64,000 nucleotides of DNA, from assembly GCF_024171785.1 (NCBI RefSeq), contig NZ_JAMTCK010000026.1, positions 1 to 64,000 on the forward strand, read 5' to 3'. The position numbers and the translations under genes were made by a program. Origin of the DNA: Goodfellowiella coeruleoviolacea (lineage in GTDB: Bacteria; Actinomycetota; Actinomycetes; Mycobacteriales; Pseudonocardiaceae). Of the stretch, positions 39,535 through 48,018 are shown piece by piece. The notes under the pieces are model-generated. The model was not told the DNA's origin, did no database searches, and was given only the letters and a program-made list of their open reading frames with translations. The first letter of the stretch is position 1; each line of letters opens with the position of its first letter.

Positions 39535-40596
39535 ATGTCCCCGCGTGCTGGCGATCTCGCCGAACTCACCGCCACGGCCGGCCCGGCGCGCCCCGTGCGC
39601 CAGCGCGGGCGCACGCCGGCGGTCGCGGCCGTCGTGCTGGCGGCGCTGATCTGGAGCACGTCGTTCGCGGTCACCAAGGTGGCACTGGCGGAGATCCCGC
39701 CGATGACGATCGGCGCGCTCCGGTTCAGCCTCGCCGCCCTCATCCTCGCCGCGGTGGTCCACACCAGACGGGACCGGCGGCTGCCAACCATACGGCAGCG
39801 CCTGTTCATCGGCCTGGCCGGTCTGCTCGGCATCGCGGCCTACTTCGCCGTGGAGAACCTCGGCGTCGACCTGGCGACGGCGTCCGACGCGACGCTGATC
39901 ATCGCCGCGTACCCGATCATCACCCTGGCCCTGGAGCTGATCCTGCGGCGGGCCACGCTCTCGGTCGTCCGGCTGGCCGGCATGGTCATCGCGATCGGCG
40001 GGGTCTGGCTGGTCGTGTCGAGCGGAGCGGGCGACGAGTCCGGCAGCCGGTGGTGGGGCGACGCACTGCTGGTGCTCGGCGGGCTCGTCTGGGCCGGCTA
40101 CAACCTGGTGGCGCAGCGCGACACCTCGGGCGCCTCGCCGGTCGTGGTGACCTACTACCAGACGCTGGCCGGAGCACTCGGCTTCCTCGCGATGTCGCTG
40201 TTCGAGGCGGACCGCTGGGCCTGGCCGTCCCCGGCCAACCTCGGCCGGGTGCTGTTCCTGGCCGGGCTGTGCTCGGTGGCCGCGTTCCTGCTCTACAACT
40301 ACGGGTTGCGCGGCCTGCTGCCCAGCGTGGCGGTCAACCTGCTCAACATCGTCCCGGTGGCGGGCCTGGTGTGGGCGGCGGTGCTGGCCGGGGAATCCGT
40401 CGACGGGCAACAGGTCATCGGCGGTGCGGTCGTCATCGCCGGTGTGGTGACCGGCCTGTACCAGCAGAACAGCGACGGGCCAGCGGCGGTGTCGAGCCCG
40501 GCGAGCCCGAACACCGCAAACCACCCGGACACCGCGAACCCGGACACCGCGAACCCGAACACCGCAGAACCGAACACGGAGAAGGACAACGCATGA
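39535..40596 (+). CDS. EamA/DMT-family membrane transporter
   Basis: The protein has 353 residues and many hydrophobic segments typical of the ten-helix drug/metabolite transporter family (two EamA repeats), beginning with AAVVLAALIWSTSFAVTKVAL. The ATG at 39535 is chosen over the upstream ATG at 39451 because the extra residues would be hydrophilic and overlap the regulatory gap. The ribosome binding site is weak. The C-terminus ends in a repetitive Pro-Asx-Thr-Ala-Asn tail. The last bases overlap the next gene (ATGA), so the two are translationally coupled. With the divergent Lrp/AsnC gene this looks like an amino acid or metabolite exporter unit. The substrate is unknown. Confidence 0.9.
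   Translation: MSPRAGDLAELTATAGPARPVRQRGRTPAVAAVVLAALIWSTSFAVTKVALAEIPPMTIGALRFSLAALILAAVVHTRRDRRLPTIRQRLFIGLAGLLGIAAYFAVENLGVDLATASDATLIIAAYPIITLALELILRRATLSVVRLAGMVIAIGGVWLVVSSGAGDESGSRWWGDALLVLGGLVWAGYNLVAQRDTSGASPVVVTYYQTLAGALGFLAMSLFEADRWAWPSPANLGRVLFLAGLCSVAAFLLYNYGLRGLLPSVAVNLLNIVPVAGLVWAAVLAGESVDGQQVIGGAVVIAGVVTGLYQQNSDGPAAVSSPASPNTANHPDTANPDTANPNTAEPNTEKDNA
40509..40579 (+). repeat. 15-bp tandem repeats encoding the transporter's C-terminal tail
   Basis: About 4.5 imperfect copies of a 15-bp unit (ACACCGCGAACCCGG type) encode repeated NTAN/PDTAN/PNTAE pentapeptides. They form a hydrophilic cytoplasmic tail after the last membrane helix. Such repeats can vary in number between strains. 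Confidence 0.8.
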
Positions 40597-41012
40597 CCGG
40601 CCAGCCAGAGTTCAAGTGCGCGATCGTGGTCAGCGACGAGCTGCCCACGGGACTCGCGGTCAACGCGGCGAGCGTGCTCTCGCTGACCATGGGGCACCGC
40701 GTCGAGGGGCTCGTCGGGGCCGACGTGCAGGACGCCGACGGCGTGACCCATCCCGGCGTCATCCACACGCCGCTGCCGATCCTGGTGGCCCCGCGCGAGC
40801 AGGTCGCCGCCATCGTGCGGGCGGCGGCCACGCAGGACGGGATGTTCTTCGTCAGCTTCAGCTCCCTGGCCCAGGGCTGCAAGACCTACGAGGAGTACAT
40901 CGCCAAGATGGCGGTCACCCCGACCGCCGAGCTGGCCAGCGTCGGTGTCGGTTTGCACGGCCCGCGCAGGCAGGTCAACAAGCTCGTCGGCGCGCTGCCG
41001 CTGCTCCGCTGA
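40593..41012 (+). CDS. DUF2000-family protein
   Basis: This small protein of 139 residues begins FKCAIVVSDELPTGLAVNAASVLSLT and has a later PLPILVAPREQV segment. Both fit the DUF2000 family, which has a peptidyl-tRNA-hydrolase-like fold and no established reaction. It overlaps the transporter stop codon by four bases, with GGAGAAGG upstream, so the two are made together. Pairing with an EamA transporter and a Lrp/AsnC regulator is, from memory, a recurrent arrangement in bacteria and suggests a shared metabolite. Nothing links it to the PKS genes. Confidence 0.85.
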   Translation: MTGQPEFKCAIVVSDELPTGLAVNAASVLSLTMGHRVEGLVGADVQDADGVTHPGVIHTPLPILVAPREQVAAIVRAAATQDGMFFVSFSSLAQGCKTYEEYIAKMAVTPTAELASVGVGLHGPRRQVNKLVGALPLLR

Positions 41013-41078
41013 GATCGGGGAGCGAAATACTCCGAACGCCGTCACCCGACACCGCTCCCGGCGGCTAACGTCCGATGT

Positions 41079-41090
41079 GAGAGCGCTCTC
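41079..41090. promoter_or_regulatory. GAGAGCGCTCTC palindrome, likely LacI-family operator
   Basis: A perfect 12-bp palindrome lies about 195 bases before the start of the secreted glycoside hydrolase gene. Its centre, GAGCGCTC, matches the type of operator bound by actinomycete LacI-family sugar repressors such as CebR (recalled as TGGGAGCGCTCCCA). No LacI gene lies in the window, so the repressor would act in trans. Confidence 0.6.
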
Positions 41091-41284
41091 TCAGGAGCAC
41101 TCGTGGTGGCGGAACGGAGCGAACATGGTTCACGGGCACGGTGTGGTTCAACGGGCCGCGCCTCGGCCGGGATCGGATCCGCAACAGCAGGACGTCACGC
41201 CACCTGATCACCACGGTCATCTCAACAGGATCTGTCGCGTTCTCAGCGTCTCCCTTCGTGTCAAAGCGGACCGAGGAGTACTCC

Positions 41285-44077
41285 GTGGCTTGCCTACCGC
41301 ATCCTGTCCGACGACTACTGCTGTCCACGTTCGCCTGCGCGCTGATGGTGATCGGCCTGGCGGTCGCCGTGGCACCGGCCGCGTCCGCGGCGACCTGGCA
41401 GCCCAAGCCCGCACCGCTGACCACGCCGTGGACCAACCAGGTCAGCCCGACCAACGCGCTGCCGGAGTACCCGCGACCACAGCTGACCCGGTCGGACTGG
41501 CTCAACCTCAACGGGGTCTGGGAGTTCACCGGCGCGGCCAACCTCGACTCGCCACCGGTCGACACGCCGCTGGCCGAGGGCGTGCTGGTGCCCTACCCGA
41601 TCGAGTCCGCGCTGTCGGGGATCAAGCGCCACGAGGACAACATGTTCTACCGGCGCACGGTCACCGTTCCGCAGTCCTGGGCGGGCCGGCGGGTGCTGCT
41701 CAACTTCGGCGCGGTCACCTGGCTGACCCGGGTCTGGGTGAACGGCACCCAGGTGGGCAGCCACACCGGTGGCTATGACGCGTTCTCCTTCGACATCACC
41801 GCCGCGTTGCGGTCGGGGGAGAACGAGATCATCGTCGGTGTCTCGTCCCCTGTGGACGGAAGCACGTACCCGGTCGGCAAGCAGCGCCGCGATCCCAGCG
41901 GGATCTTCTACACCGCGGCCTCGGGCATCTGGCAGACGGTGTGGTTGGAGCCGGTCAACCCGGCGCATGTGACCCGGTTGGACACCACGCCGAACCTGCC
42001 GGAGAGCGCGTTGGACATCGTGGTGCGGGCGGCGGGCGCGACCGGGGGCACCCAGGCCCGGGTCGAGGTGCTGACCGGTGGCGCGGTGGTCGGCTCGGCG
42101 ACCGGGCCGGTGGACGCCCGGATCCGGGTTCCGGTGCCCAACGCCCAGCTCTGGTCGCCGGACGACCCGTTCCTCTACGACCTGCGGGTCACGCTCACCG
42201 GTGCCGGCGGCGGTGACGTGGTCGGTGGCTACTTCGGCATGCGGTCGCTGGGCAAGGGCGTGGTCGGCGGCGTGACGCGCCCGTTGCTCAACGGCAGGTT
42301 CGTGTTCCAACTCGGCACCCTGGACCAGGGCTACTGGCCGGACGGCGGCTACACCGCGCCGACCGACGCGGCCCTGCGCTTCGACCTGGAGCGGCAGAAG
42401 GCGCTGGGCTTCAACATGGTCCGCAAGCACATCAAGGTCGAGCCGGCCCGCTGGTACTACCACGCCGACCGGCTCGGACTGCTGGTGTGGCAGGACATGC
42501 CCTCGCTGGACACGCTGGACGACCCGCCGGACCGCAGCCACGCCAACTACGAGGGCGAGCTGCGCCGGATCGTGGACCAGCTCAAGGGCATCACCTCGAT
42601 CGCTCAGTGGGTGGTGTTCAACGAGGGCTGGGGCGAGTACGACGCGGGCCGGATCGTGGACTTGGTGCGCTCGATCGACAACACCCGGCTGATCAACCAC
42701 AACTCGGGGTCGAACTGCTGTCTGTCCGATCCGGACCCCGGCAACGGCGACGTGATCGACGACCACGCGTACCAGATGTCCAGCGGCACCCGCCTGCCCG
42801 ACGCCAACCGGATCGCGGTGCTCGGCGAGTACGGCGGCCTCGGCCGGCGGGTGACCGGTCACGAGTGGCAGCCGGGCGCCGGGTTCGCCTACGGCGAGCT
42901 GTTCCCCGACGAGACCTCGCTGACCACCCGGTACGTGGAGATCACCAAGGAGGTGGGCAGGTTCATCCACAGCCGTGGCCTGTCCGCGTCCGTCTACACC
43001 GAACCCTACGACGTCGAGAACGAGGTCAACGGCTTCTACACCTACGACCGCCAGGTGCTGAAGATGACCGAGGCGCGGGTGCGCGAGGTCAACCAGCGGG
43101 TGCTGGCCATCGCCAGGGGCACCGAGATCGGCACCGGGGAACTGGTGTCGCTGCGGGTGACCACCTCCGGCTACACCGACCGGTTCCTGCGCCACCAGAG
43201 CACGCTCGGGCGCACCGACGTGCTGTCCGCGTCCAGTTCGGACACCGCCCGTCAGGACGGGACGTTCTGGGTGCGGCCGGGCCTGGCCAACGCGGCCTGC
43301 GTGTCCCTGGAGTCCCGCAACTTCCCCGGCCACTTCCTGCGCCACCGGGACTCCCGGCTGCGCAAGGACGCCAACGACGGCAGCGCGCTGTTCGCCGCCG
43401 ACGCCACCTTCTGCCCGCGTGCCGGCCGGGCCGGCGGCGGAACGAGCCTGGAGTCGGCCAACTTCCCCGGCGCGTTCCTGCGGCACTACAACGAGTGGGT
43501 GTACCTGGCCCGGCCGGGCGGCACCAACCCCTGGGACACCGCGGCGAGCTTCGACGTGGATGCCACCTGGGCCGCCACCCTGCCGCTGTGGCGCAGCGGC
43601 GCGGCCCTACCCCAGGACCAGGCCCGCTCGTTCCAGGTCACCACGCCCGGCTACACCGACCGGTTCCTGCGCCACCGCGACTCGCTGGCCCGCACCGACG
43701 TGGTGAACTCCGGCAGCGACGCGCTGCTCAAGGCCGACGCGACCTTCGTCGTGCGGCGCGGCCTGGCGGACACCTCGTGCTATTCACTGGAGTCGCGCAA
43801 CTATCCGGGCCGGTTCCTGCGGCACGCCAACTTCCGGGTCCGGCTGGACGCCAACGACAACTCCGACCTGTTCCGGCGGGACGCCACGTTCTGCGCGCAA
43901 CCGGGGGACTCGCCCGGCAGCGTCCGACTGGCCTCGATCAACGAACTCGGTGCCAACGTGCGCCACTACGCCGAAGAGGTGTGGGTGGCCGTCAGCGGCG
44001 GCCCGCACACCTACGACAACCCGACCCTGTACCCGCAGGACACCAGCTGGCTGCCCACCACACCGTGGACGCCGTGA
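41285..44077 (+). CDS. Secreted glycoside hydrolase family 2 enzyme with two AbfB-type domains
   Basis: The protein has 930 residues from the GTG at 41285, with GAGGAG six bases upstream. A signal peptide (RRLLLSTFACALMVIGLAVAV then APAASA before ATW) sends it out of the cell. It continues with a GH2 sugar-binding jelly roll, an immunoglobulin-like domain and a TIM barrel. Glu447 in FNEGWG is the likely acid/base and Glu515 in LGEYGG the likely nucleophile. The last 300 residues hold two repeats (GYTDRFLRH, LESRNFPGHFLRH and related blocks) typical of AbfB arabinose-binding beta-trefoils. It probably releases galactose- or arabinose-type sugars from plant polymers. The nearby palindrome suggests control by sugar supply. 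The longer reading frame from 41141 would bury the signal peptide, so I reject that start. Confidence 0.9.
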   Translation: MACLPHPVRRLLLSTFACALMVIGLAVAVAPAASAATWQPKPAPLTTPWTNQVSPTNALPEYPRPQLTRSDWLNLNGVWEFTGAANLDSPPVDTPLAEGVLVPYPIESALSGIKRHEDNMFYRRTVTVPQSWAGRRVLLNFGAVTWLTRVWVNGTQVGSHTGGYDAFSFDITAALRSGENEIIVGVSSPVDGSTYPVGKQRRDPSGIFYTAASGIWQTVWLEPVNPAHVTRLDTTPNLPESALDIVVRAAGATGGTQARVEVLTGGAVVGSATGPVDARIRVPVPNAQLWSPDDPFLYDLRVTLTGAGGGDVVGGYFGMRSLGKGVVGGVTRPLLNGRFVFQLGTLDQGYWPDGGYTAPTDAALRFDLERQKALGFNMVRKHIKVEPARWYYHADRLGLLVWQDMPSLDTLDDPPDRSHANYEGELRRIVDQLKGITSIAQWVVFNEGWGEYDAGRIVDLVRSIDNTRLINHNSGSNCCLSDPDPGNGDVIDDHAYQMSSGTRLPDANRIAVLGEYGGLGRRVTGHEWQPGAGFAYGELFPDETSLTTRYVEITKEVGRFIHSRGLSASVYTEPYDVENEVNGFYTYDRQVLKMTEARVREVNQRVLAIARGTEIGTGELVSLRVTTSGYTDRFLRHQSTLGRTDVLSASSSDTARQDGTFWVRPGLANAACVSLESRNFPGHFLRHRDSRLRKDANDGSALFAADATFCPRAGRAGGGTSLESANFPGAFLRHYNEWVYLARPGGTNPWDTAASFDVDATWAATLPLWRSGAALPQDQARSFQVTTPGYTDRFLRHRDSLARTDVVNSGSDALLKADATFVVRRGLADTSCYSLESRNYPGRFLRHANFRVRLDANDNSDLFRRDATFCAQPGDSPGSVRLASINELGANVRHYAEEVWVAVSGGPHTYDNPTLYPQDTSWLPTTPWTP

Positions 44078-44127
44078 GCCGAACCCAACCGCCGCTGACG
44101 CGCCACACCGGCGCGCCCTAGCCCGAG

Positions 44128-44179
44128 GCCGGGGCCGTCCGTCCACTGCAGATAACGCGGCAGGACGGACGGCCCCGGC
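44128..44179. terminator. Strong 17-bp hairpin between convergent genes
   Basis: A perfect 17-bp stem (44128-44144 with 44163-44179) flanks an 18-base loop. It lies between the glycoside hydrolase stop (+) and the methyltransferase stop (-), so it can end transcription from both sides. It marks a clean boundary for the right-hand cluster. Confidence 0.85.
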
Positions 44180-44193
44180 GCCGGAACCCGGGA

Positions 44194-45054
44194 CTAGCGG
44201 ACGTGGGCCAGGTAGAAGCTGACCAGGTAGACCGCGACGGTGTTCCCCTCGGCGTCGCGGTGGCCGGCGAGGTCGGCCACCAGCCGCTCGGTCACCGCGG
44301 CCCGGCGGTGCTCGGGGACCTGCTCCCAGAAGATGCGCAGCCCGTTCGACCAGGTCCACTCCAGCAGCTGCTCCGGGGAGGGGGCGACCAGCGGCACGTC
44401 CACCCGGTGCTCACTGACGTCGACGAACCCGGCCGCGCCGAGCAGGTCGACCAGCTCACCGGGCCGGCCGAACGGGAAGTCGCCGAAGAACCTGGCCAGC
44501 CGGGGGCTGGTGGCCACCAGCGCGTCCGTGTCGATCGCGTCGACCAGGTGGCGCAGCCGCAGCGGCCCCAGTGCCCACGCGCCGAGGCTGGCCGGCGGAA
44601 CCGGTGCGCTGATGCCCAGTCGGCCGCCCGGCCGCAGCAGGGCGCGGTAGTTGCCCAGTGCGGTGGGCAGGTCGGGGAACAGGCCGATGCTCATGCTGCC
44701 GGTGATCACGTCGAAGCTCGCCGGCTCGAACCCGGGCCGCTGGCCGTCCATCTCCAGCACGGTCACGTTGGCCAGGCCACGCCGCAACGCCTCGGCGGTG
44801 GCCGCGCGGACCATGGCCGGGGCGAGGTCCACACCGACCACGGCACCGGCGGGGCCGACCGCGGCGGCGGCGGGGAACAGCACGGCGCCGCGCCCGCACC
44901 CGATGTCCAGCACCCGCTCGCCCGGCTGGACCGCGACCCGGTCGAGCAGGTGCCGCGCGACCGGTTTGAAGAACTCGACGTCCGCGGCGTCGTAGACGTC
45001 GGCCAACCGGTCGAACACCCCGGTGAACCTGCCCTCGCCCGATCTGCCGTCCAC
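44194..45054 (-). CDS. ncmP: SAM-dependent methyltransferase (candidate carboxylate O-methyltransferase)
   Basis: This is a class I methyltransferase of 286 residues. The SAM-binding motif VLDIGCGRG is at residues 48-56, followed by an acidic loop (VGVDLAPAMV) and the motif LLRPGGRLGIS. The GTG start at 45054 is preferred because GGGAGG lies just upstream. The longer frame to 45189 adds only low-complexity residues. It lies 91 bases downstream of a P450 on the same strand, probably in one transcript from the TAGGGG-bearing promoter near 46.5 kb. In nocamycin biosynthesis NcmP is a carboxylate methyltransferase that forms the methyl ester; the position next to an oxidising P450 fits that role. 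The symbol is inferred from context, not from an alignment. Another O- or C-methyltransferase role remains possible. Confidence 0.85.
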   Translation of the reverse strand: MDGRSGEGRFTGVFDRLADVYDAADVEFFKPVARHLLDRVAVQPGERVLDIGCGRGAVLFPAAAAVGPAGAVVGVDLAPAMVRAATAEALRRGLANVTVLEMDGQRPGFEPASFDVITGSMSIGLFPDLPTALGNYRALLRPGGRLGISAPVPPASLGAWALGPLRLRHLVDAIDTDALVATSPRLARFFGDFPFGRPGELVDLLGAAGFVDVSEHRVDVPLVAPSPEQLLEWTWSNGLRIFWEQVPEHRRAAVTERLVADLAGHRDAEGNTVAVYLVSFYLAHVR

Positions 45055-45145
45055 TGCGCCTCCCGTGCCCGGACCTACTCGTGTCCTCCACCACCGGTGC
45101 CACGCGGCCCCGGCGTCGGTGGTGCACCCGCCGGGGCTGGGAACG

Positions 45146-46384
45146 TCACCAGGTGACGGGAAGTTCGTGGATGCCGTACAGGTTGGCACCGGTCTTGTAG
45201 CGCAGTTCGGTCGCGGGCACGGTCACCCGCAGGGTGGGCACCCGCTGGAACAGCGTGCCGAACACGACCTCCAGCTCCAGCCGGGCCAGGTGCAGCCCGA
45301 GGCACTGGTGCGCGCCGTGGCCGAAGGCCAGGTGGTGGCGGGCCTCCCGGGTGATGTCGAACGCCTCCGGGTCGTCGAAGACGGCCGGGTCCCAGTTGGC
45401 CGCGCCGGCCACCGCGATCACGCCCTCGCCGGCCGGAATCACCTCGCCGCCGATCTCGATGTCGGCCAGGGCCACCCGGGAGCCCGCCGGGTCGGACACG
45501 CTGAAGTAGCGCAGCATCTCCTCGACCGCGCGCGGCGCCAACCCGGGGTCGGCCATGAGCGCGGCCAACTGGTCGGGGTGCTCCAGCAGGCCCACGGTGC
45601 CAAGCGCGATGGTGTTAGCGGTGGTCTCGAACCCGGAGATGAGCAGGAACGCCGCCATCCCGACCAGTTCGTCGTGGCTGAGGGTGCCCGCCTCGCGGTT
45701 GCGCTCGACCAGCCGGCTGAGCAGATCCCCGCCCGGGGCGTGTTCCTTGGCCGTGATCAGCTCGTCCAGTTTGGACAGCACCGCGAGGTTGGCGGCCTGC
45801 CGCTGTTCGACGGTGCTGTCGTGGTTGACCATGATCCTGGTCTGCTGCTGGAAGAACGGCGCGTCGTCGGCGGACACCCCGAGCAGTTCGCTGATCACCT
45901 GGGACGGCACCGGCAGTGCGAGCGCCCGCACCAGGTCGACCGGGCGCGGCCCGGCCAGCATCGCGTCGAGGATGCCGTCGACGATCCGCTGGACGACCGG
46001 TCGCAGGGTCTGCACCCGTTTGACGGTGAACTCGGCGACGACCAGGCGCTTGCGCGCGGCGTGCTCCGGGCCGTCGACGGCGAACGCCCTGCCGATCAGG
46101 GCGTGGCTGAACCGCGCCTGCTCGGCCGCTGCCTCCGGAGCGGGCACGTGCCGGAACATGTGCGGGAAGCCGGGGTGGAACCGGTTGGCGCTGATCCTCG
46201 GGTCGGTCAGGATCTGGCGCGCGAGTTCGTGGCTGGTGATCAACCACACCGGCCGACCGGACGGCAGCACCGCCCGGTACACCGGGCGTTCGGCGCGGAG
46301 CCGGCGGTACTCGTCGGGTTGGTGCAGGGGACAGGACCGGGGCATGGGATAGGCCAGGGCTTCGGACGTTGCGGGATCGGGCAC
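45146..46384 (-). CDS. Cytochrome P450 of the tetramate cluster
   Basis: This P450 has 412 residues from the GTG at 46384, with GGGG about eight bases upstream. It has a complete set of motifs: I-helix SGFETT, ExxR as EEMLR, and heme loop FGHGAHQCLG. The N-terminal PMPRSCPLHQPDEYRRL segment is typical of macrolide-type P450s. The frame extends far upstream to 47068, but that part overlaps the VOC gene and the promoter and is not coding. In tirandamycin and nocamycin pathways, P450s oxidise methyl groups and ring carbons of the bicyclic ketal. This gene, next to a methyltransferase, would suit making the carboxylate that is then esterified. It may correspond to NcmO or NcmG, which I cannot distinguish. 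Confidence 0.93.
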   Translation of the reverse strand: MPDPATSEALAYPMPRSCPLHQPDEYRRLRAERPVYRAVLPSGRPVWLITSHELARQILTDPRISANRFHPGFPHMFRHVPAPEAAAEQARFSHALIGRAFAVDGPEHAARKRLVVAEFTVKRVQTLRPVVQRIVDGILDAMLAGPRPVDLVRALALPVPSQVISELLGVSADDAPFFQQQTRIMVNHDSTVEQRQAANLAVLSKLDELITAKEHAPGGDLLSRLVERNREAGTLSHDELVGMAAFLLISGFETTANTIALGTVGLLEHPDQLAALMADPGLAPRAVEEMLRYFSVSDPAGSRVALADIEIGGEVIPAGEGVIAVAGAANWDPAVFDDPEAFDITREARHHLAFGHGAHQCLGLHLARLELEVVFGTLFQRVPTLRVTVPATELRYKTGANLYGIHELPVTW

Positions 46385-46507
46385 GGTGACACCCCAAACA
46401 TCGCTGTCGCCGGACGAGCTGCGGTCGGGTGGTTTTTCGGCAACAAAAGTGGCTGCCGACAGCCAGCGGCTGATCGGTAATTTATTTCGGGCCAACCGGG
46501 TGCGGCA

Positions 46508-46538
46508 ACCCCTACGTTCACCCCTATTCGCACCCCTG
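46508..46538 (-). promoter_or_regulatory. Three ACCCCT(A/G) repeats at exact 12-bp spacing (array 1)
   Basis: On the minus strand these read TAGGGGT, TAGGGGT and CAGGGGT, at 46508-46514, 46520-46526 and 46532-46538. They lie in the divergent gap between the P450 (start 46384, minus) and the VOC gene (start 46643, plus), and the minus-strand orientation faces the P450. Sites about one helical turn apart would bind an oligomeric activator. The same core recurs at 47.0, 56.0 and 56.3 kb. Confidence 0.65.
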
Positions 46539-46642
46539 TTGGTGCCGCCCCGATCTTGACAGTGCGTGGTTCGCCTTGGCAGCGTCAAACTTATTCCGTC
46601 GAAATGGTCAATCTTCGTCGTCGTGCGATTTTTGGGGTGCAG

Positions 46643-47017
46643 ATGATCAGACGCACCGCGTCGGTGGCCGTGCCCGTGACCGACCAGGACGAGGCACTGA
46701 GGTTCTTCGTCGACCTGCTCGGCTTCGAGAAGCGGGTCGATGTCCCCATGGGGGAGGGGCGCAGGTGGATCGAGGTGGCGCCGGCCGGCAGCGACACGGT
46801 CATCACCCCCTACACCTGGCTGGACCACCACGACGACCGGGTCGGCGGGTTCAGCCGGCTGGTCTTCGAGTGCGCGGACGTCCAGCGGGCCCACCAGGAG
46901 CTGTCCGCGCGGGGCGTGGAGTTCTCCCTGGGACCCGACGACTCGCCCGGCGGGAAGTTCGCCTACTTCAAGGACCCGTTCGGCAATGTCTACGTACTGG
47001 CCGAACAAGAACCCTGA
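46643..47017 (+). CDS. VOC-superfamily (glyoxalase/bleomycin-resistance-like) protein
   Basis: This small protein of 124 residues has the two beta-alpha-beta-beta-beta halves of the VOC fold: ASVAVPVTDQDEALRFF at the start and GGKFAYFKDPFGNVYVLAEQ at the end. The ATG at 46643 is chosen because GGGG lies five bases upstream and the fold starts there; a GTG at 46556 would add residues overlapping the regulatory gap. VOC proteins can bind and sequester antibiotics, or act as metal-dependent lyases, isomerases or dioxygenases. Placed in a tetramate cluster it could be a self-resistance binder or a small tailoring enzyme. The sequence alone does not decide. Confidence 0.85.
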   Translation: MIRRTASVAVPVTDQDEALRFFVDLLGFEKRVDVPMGEGRRWIEVAPAGSDTVITPYTWLDHHDDRVGGFSRLVFECADVQRAHQELSARGVEFSLGPDDSPGGKFAYFKDPFGNVYVLAEQEP

Positions 47018-47018
47018 C

Positions 47019-47045
47019 CAGGGGTGGTCGGATAACCGTAGGGGT
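47019..47045 (+). promoter_or_regulatory. CAGGGGT and TAGGGGT pair (array 2), 20 bp apart
   Basis: CAGGGGT at 47019-47025 and TAGGGGT at 47039-47045 lie in the 101-base gap between the VOC stop and the cyclase ATG at 47119. Both face the cyclase-NRPS pair on the + strand. Confidence 0.6.
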
Positions 47046-47118
47046 TTCCAGTCGGATCGACCACTCAATAGCCTGGCCGCGAAAACGCGGGTCTCGATCG
47101 AGATTATGCGAGGGCCAC

Positions 47119-47934
47119 ATGGCAGAGCTGAACTCGTGGCGGGTGCTCACCGAATCGGATCGGGAAGAAGTCGTTCTCGCCGTCGACTACGCCGCCACCG
47201 GCCGCCCCGAGGCGGCGTTCACCGACCTGGCCGCCCACCTGGACGGCGGCTACGAGATCTGGGAGACGGTGCAGCCGCCACTGGGCGGGGAGACCGGGAT
47301 GACCGGTGCCGACTACGTGGCGCGGTGGGCCGACGAGGTGCGCGGGACCGGCCGGCCGGTGCGCGCGGTGTTCGGCTTCTGCGCCGGTGGGGTGTTCGCC
47401 GGCGCGCTGGCCGACCGCGTCGCCGCCTGGCAGCCCAGCGCGCCCCGGCTGGTGCTCTTCGACCCCGAGGCGCCCACCGAGGCGACCCTCTACTACCAGT
47501 TCCACAAGGTGGTGGACAGCCTGTCCACGCTGCTGGACCCGGAGCAGGCGGCAGCCGCGCAGCAGGCCGGACAGCACGCGTGGCAGTCCGGGCAGGGCGT
47601 GGCCGAGGTGGGCGCGGAGCTGGTCGGCATCTTCGAGCGGGTGGGCCGGGACGCCTTCGCCAGGGCCGGCCTGGACGCGGAGTACGGCGAGGAGTGGGTG
47701 GCCACCTACCGGTCGTTCGTCTCCTACCTGGTGGCGGCCAGCCACCTCGGCCGGACCCCGGCGTGGGCCACGGCCACCGCGGTCAGCTCGGCCACCCCCA
47801 CCAGCGGGCTCAACGCGGTTGACCCGGCGGCGCGGGCGGGCGCCGTGGCCGAGGAGGTCCGCTTCGCGGTCACGCACGCGGACCTGCTGGGCCACCCCGA
47901 GGTCGCCCGGACGGTGGCCGGCCTGCTGGGGTAG
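47119..47934 (+). CDS. ncmC: Dieckmann cyclase (alpha/beta-hydrolase, Cys-Asp-His) forming a tetramic acid
   Basis: The protein has 271 residues. It is a thioesterase-like alpha/beta hydrolase in which the nucleophile elbow is GFCAGG, giving Cys88 instead of Ser. Asp115 (LVLFDPE) and His253 (FAVTHADLL) complete the triad. These numbers match what I recall for NcmC, the nocamycin Dieckmann cyclase (Cys88-Asp115-His253), whose family includes TrdC and SlgL. Such enzymes take a beta-ketoacyl-aminoacyl chain from the last carrier protein and close the tetramate ring by C-C bond formation, releasing it without a thioesterase. The glycine NRPS starts 84 bases downstream on the same strand, as this reaction requires. 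GAGGG lies four bases before the ATG. No signal peptide is seen. Confidence 0.9.
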   Translation: MAELNSWRVLTESDREEVVLAVDYAATGRPEAAFTDLAAHLDGGYEIWETVQPPLGGETGMTGADYVARWADEVRGTGRPVRAVFGFCAGGVFAGALADRVAAWQPSAPRLVLFDPEAPTEATLYYQFHKVVDSLSTLLDPEQAAAAQQAGQHAWQSGQGVAEVGAELVGIFERVGRDAFARAGLDAEYGEEWVATYRSFVSYLVAASHLGRTPAWATATAVSSATPTSGLNAVDPAARAGAVAEEVRFAVTHADLLGHPEVARTVAGLLG

Positions 47935-48018
47935 CCGTTCGCCGGAGTGCGGGAGCGGACGAGGCGCGGTCACGCCAGCGGGCGACGACCACAACAGCGG
48001 AGACGAGGGAAGTCGCAG

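Noticed and set aside
41141-41284. Upstream extension of the GH2 enzyme to a GTG at 41141
   Set aside because: The signal peptide and the GAGGAG site fit the start at 41285. The extension would bury the export signal and has no ribosome binding site that I can see.
41285-44077. GH2 enzyme as the cluster's glycoside-hydrolase-like tailoring enzyme (TrdE type)
   Set aside because: It has a signal peptide, both catalytic Glu residues and sugar-binding AbfB domains, so it looks like a secreted polysaccharide enzyme. It also lies outside the hairpin border of the cluster.
45055-45189. Longer N-terminus for the methyltransferase (ATG at 45189)
   Set aside because: The extra residues are low-complexity and overlap the P450 end. 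The GTG at 45054 has a GGGAGG site and begins where the family does.
46385-47068. Minus-strand frame extending the P450 upstream to 47068
   Set aside because: It crosses the promoter, the TAGGGG array and the VOC gene. The P450 family start and a ribosome binding site are at 46384.
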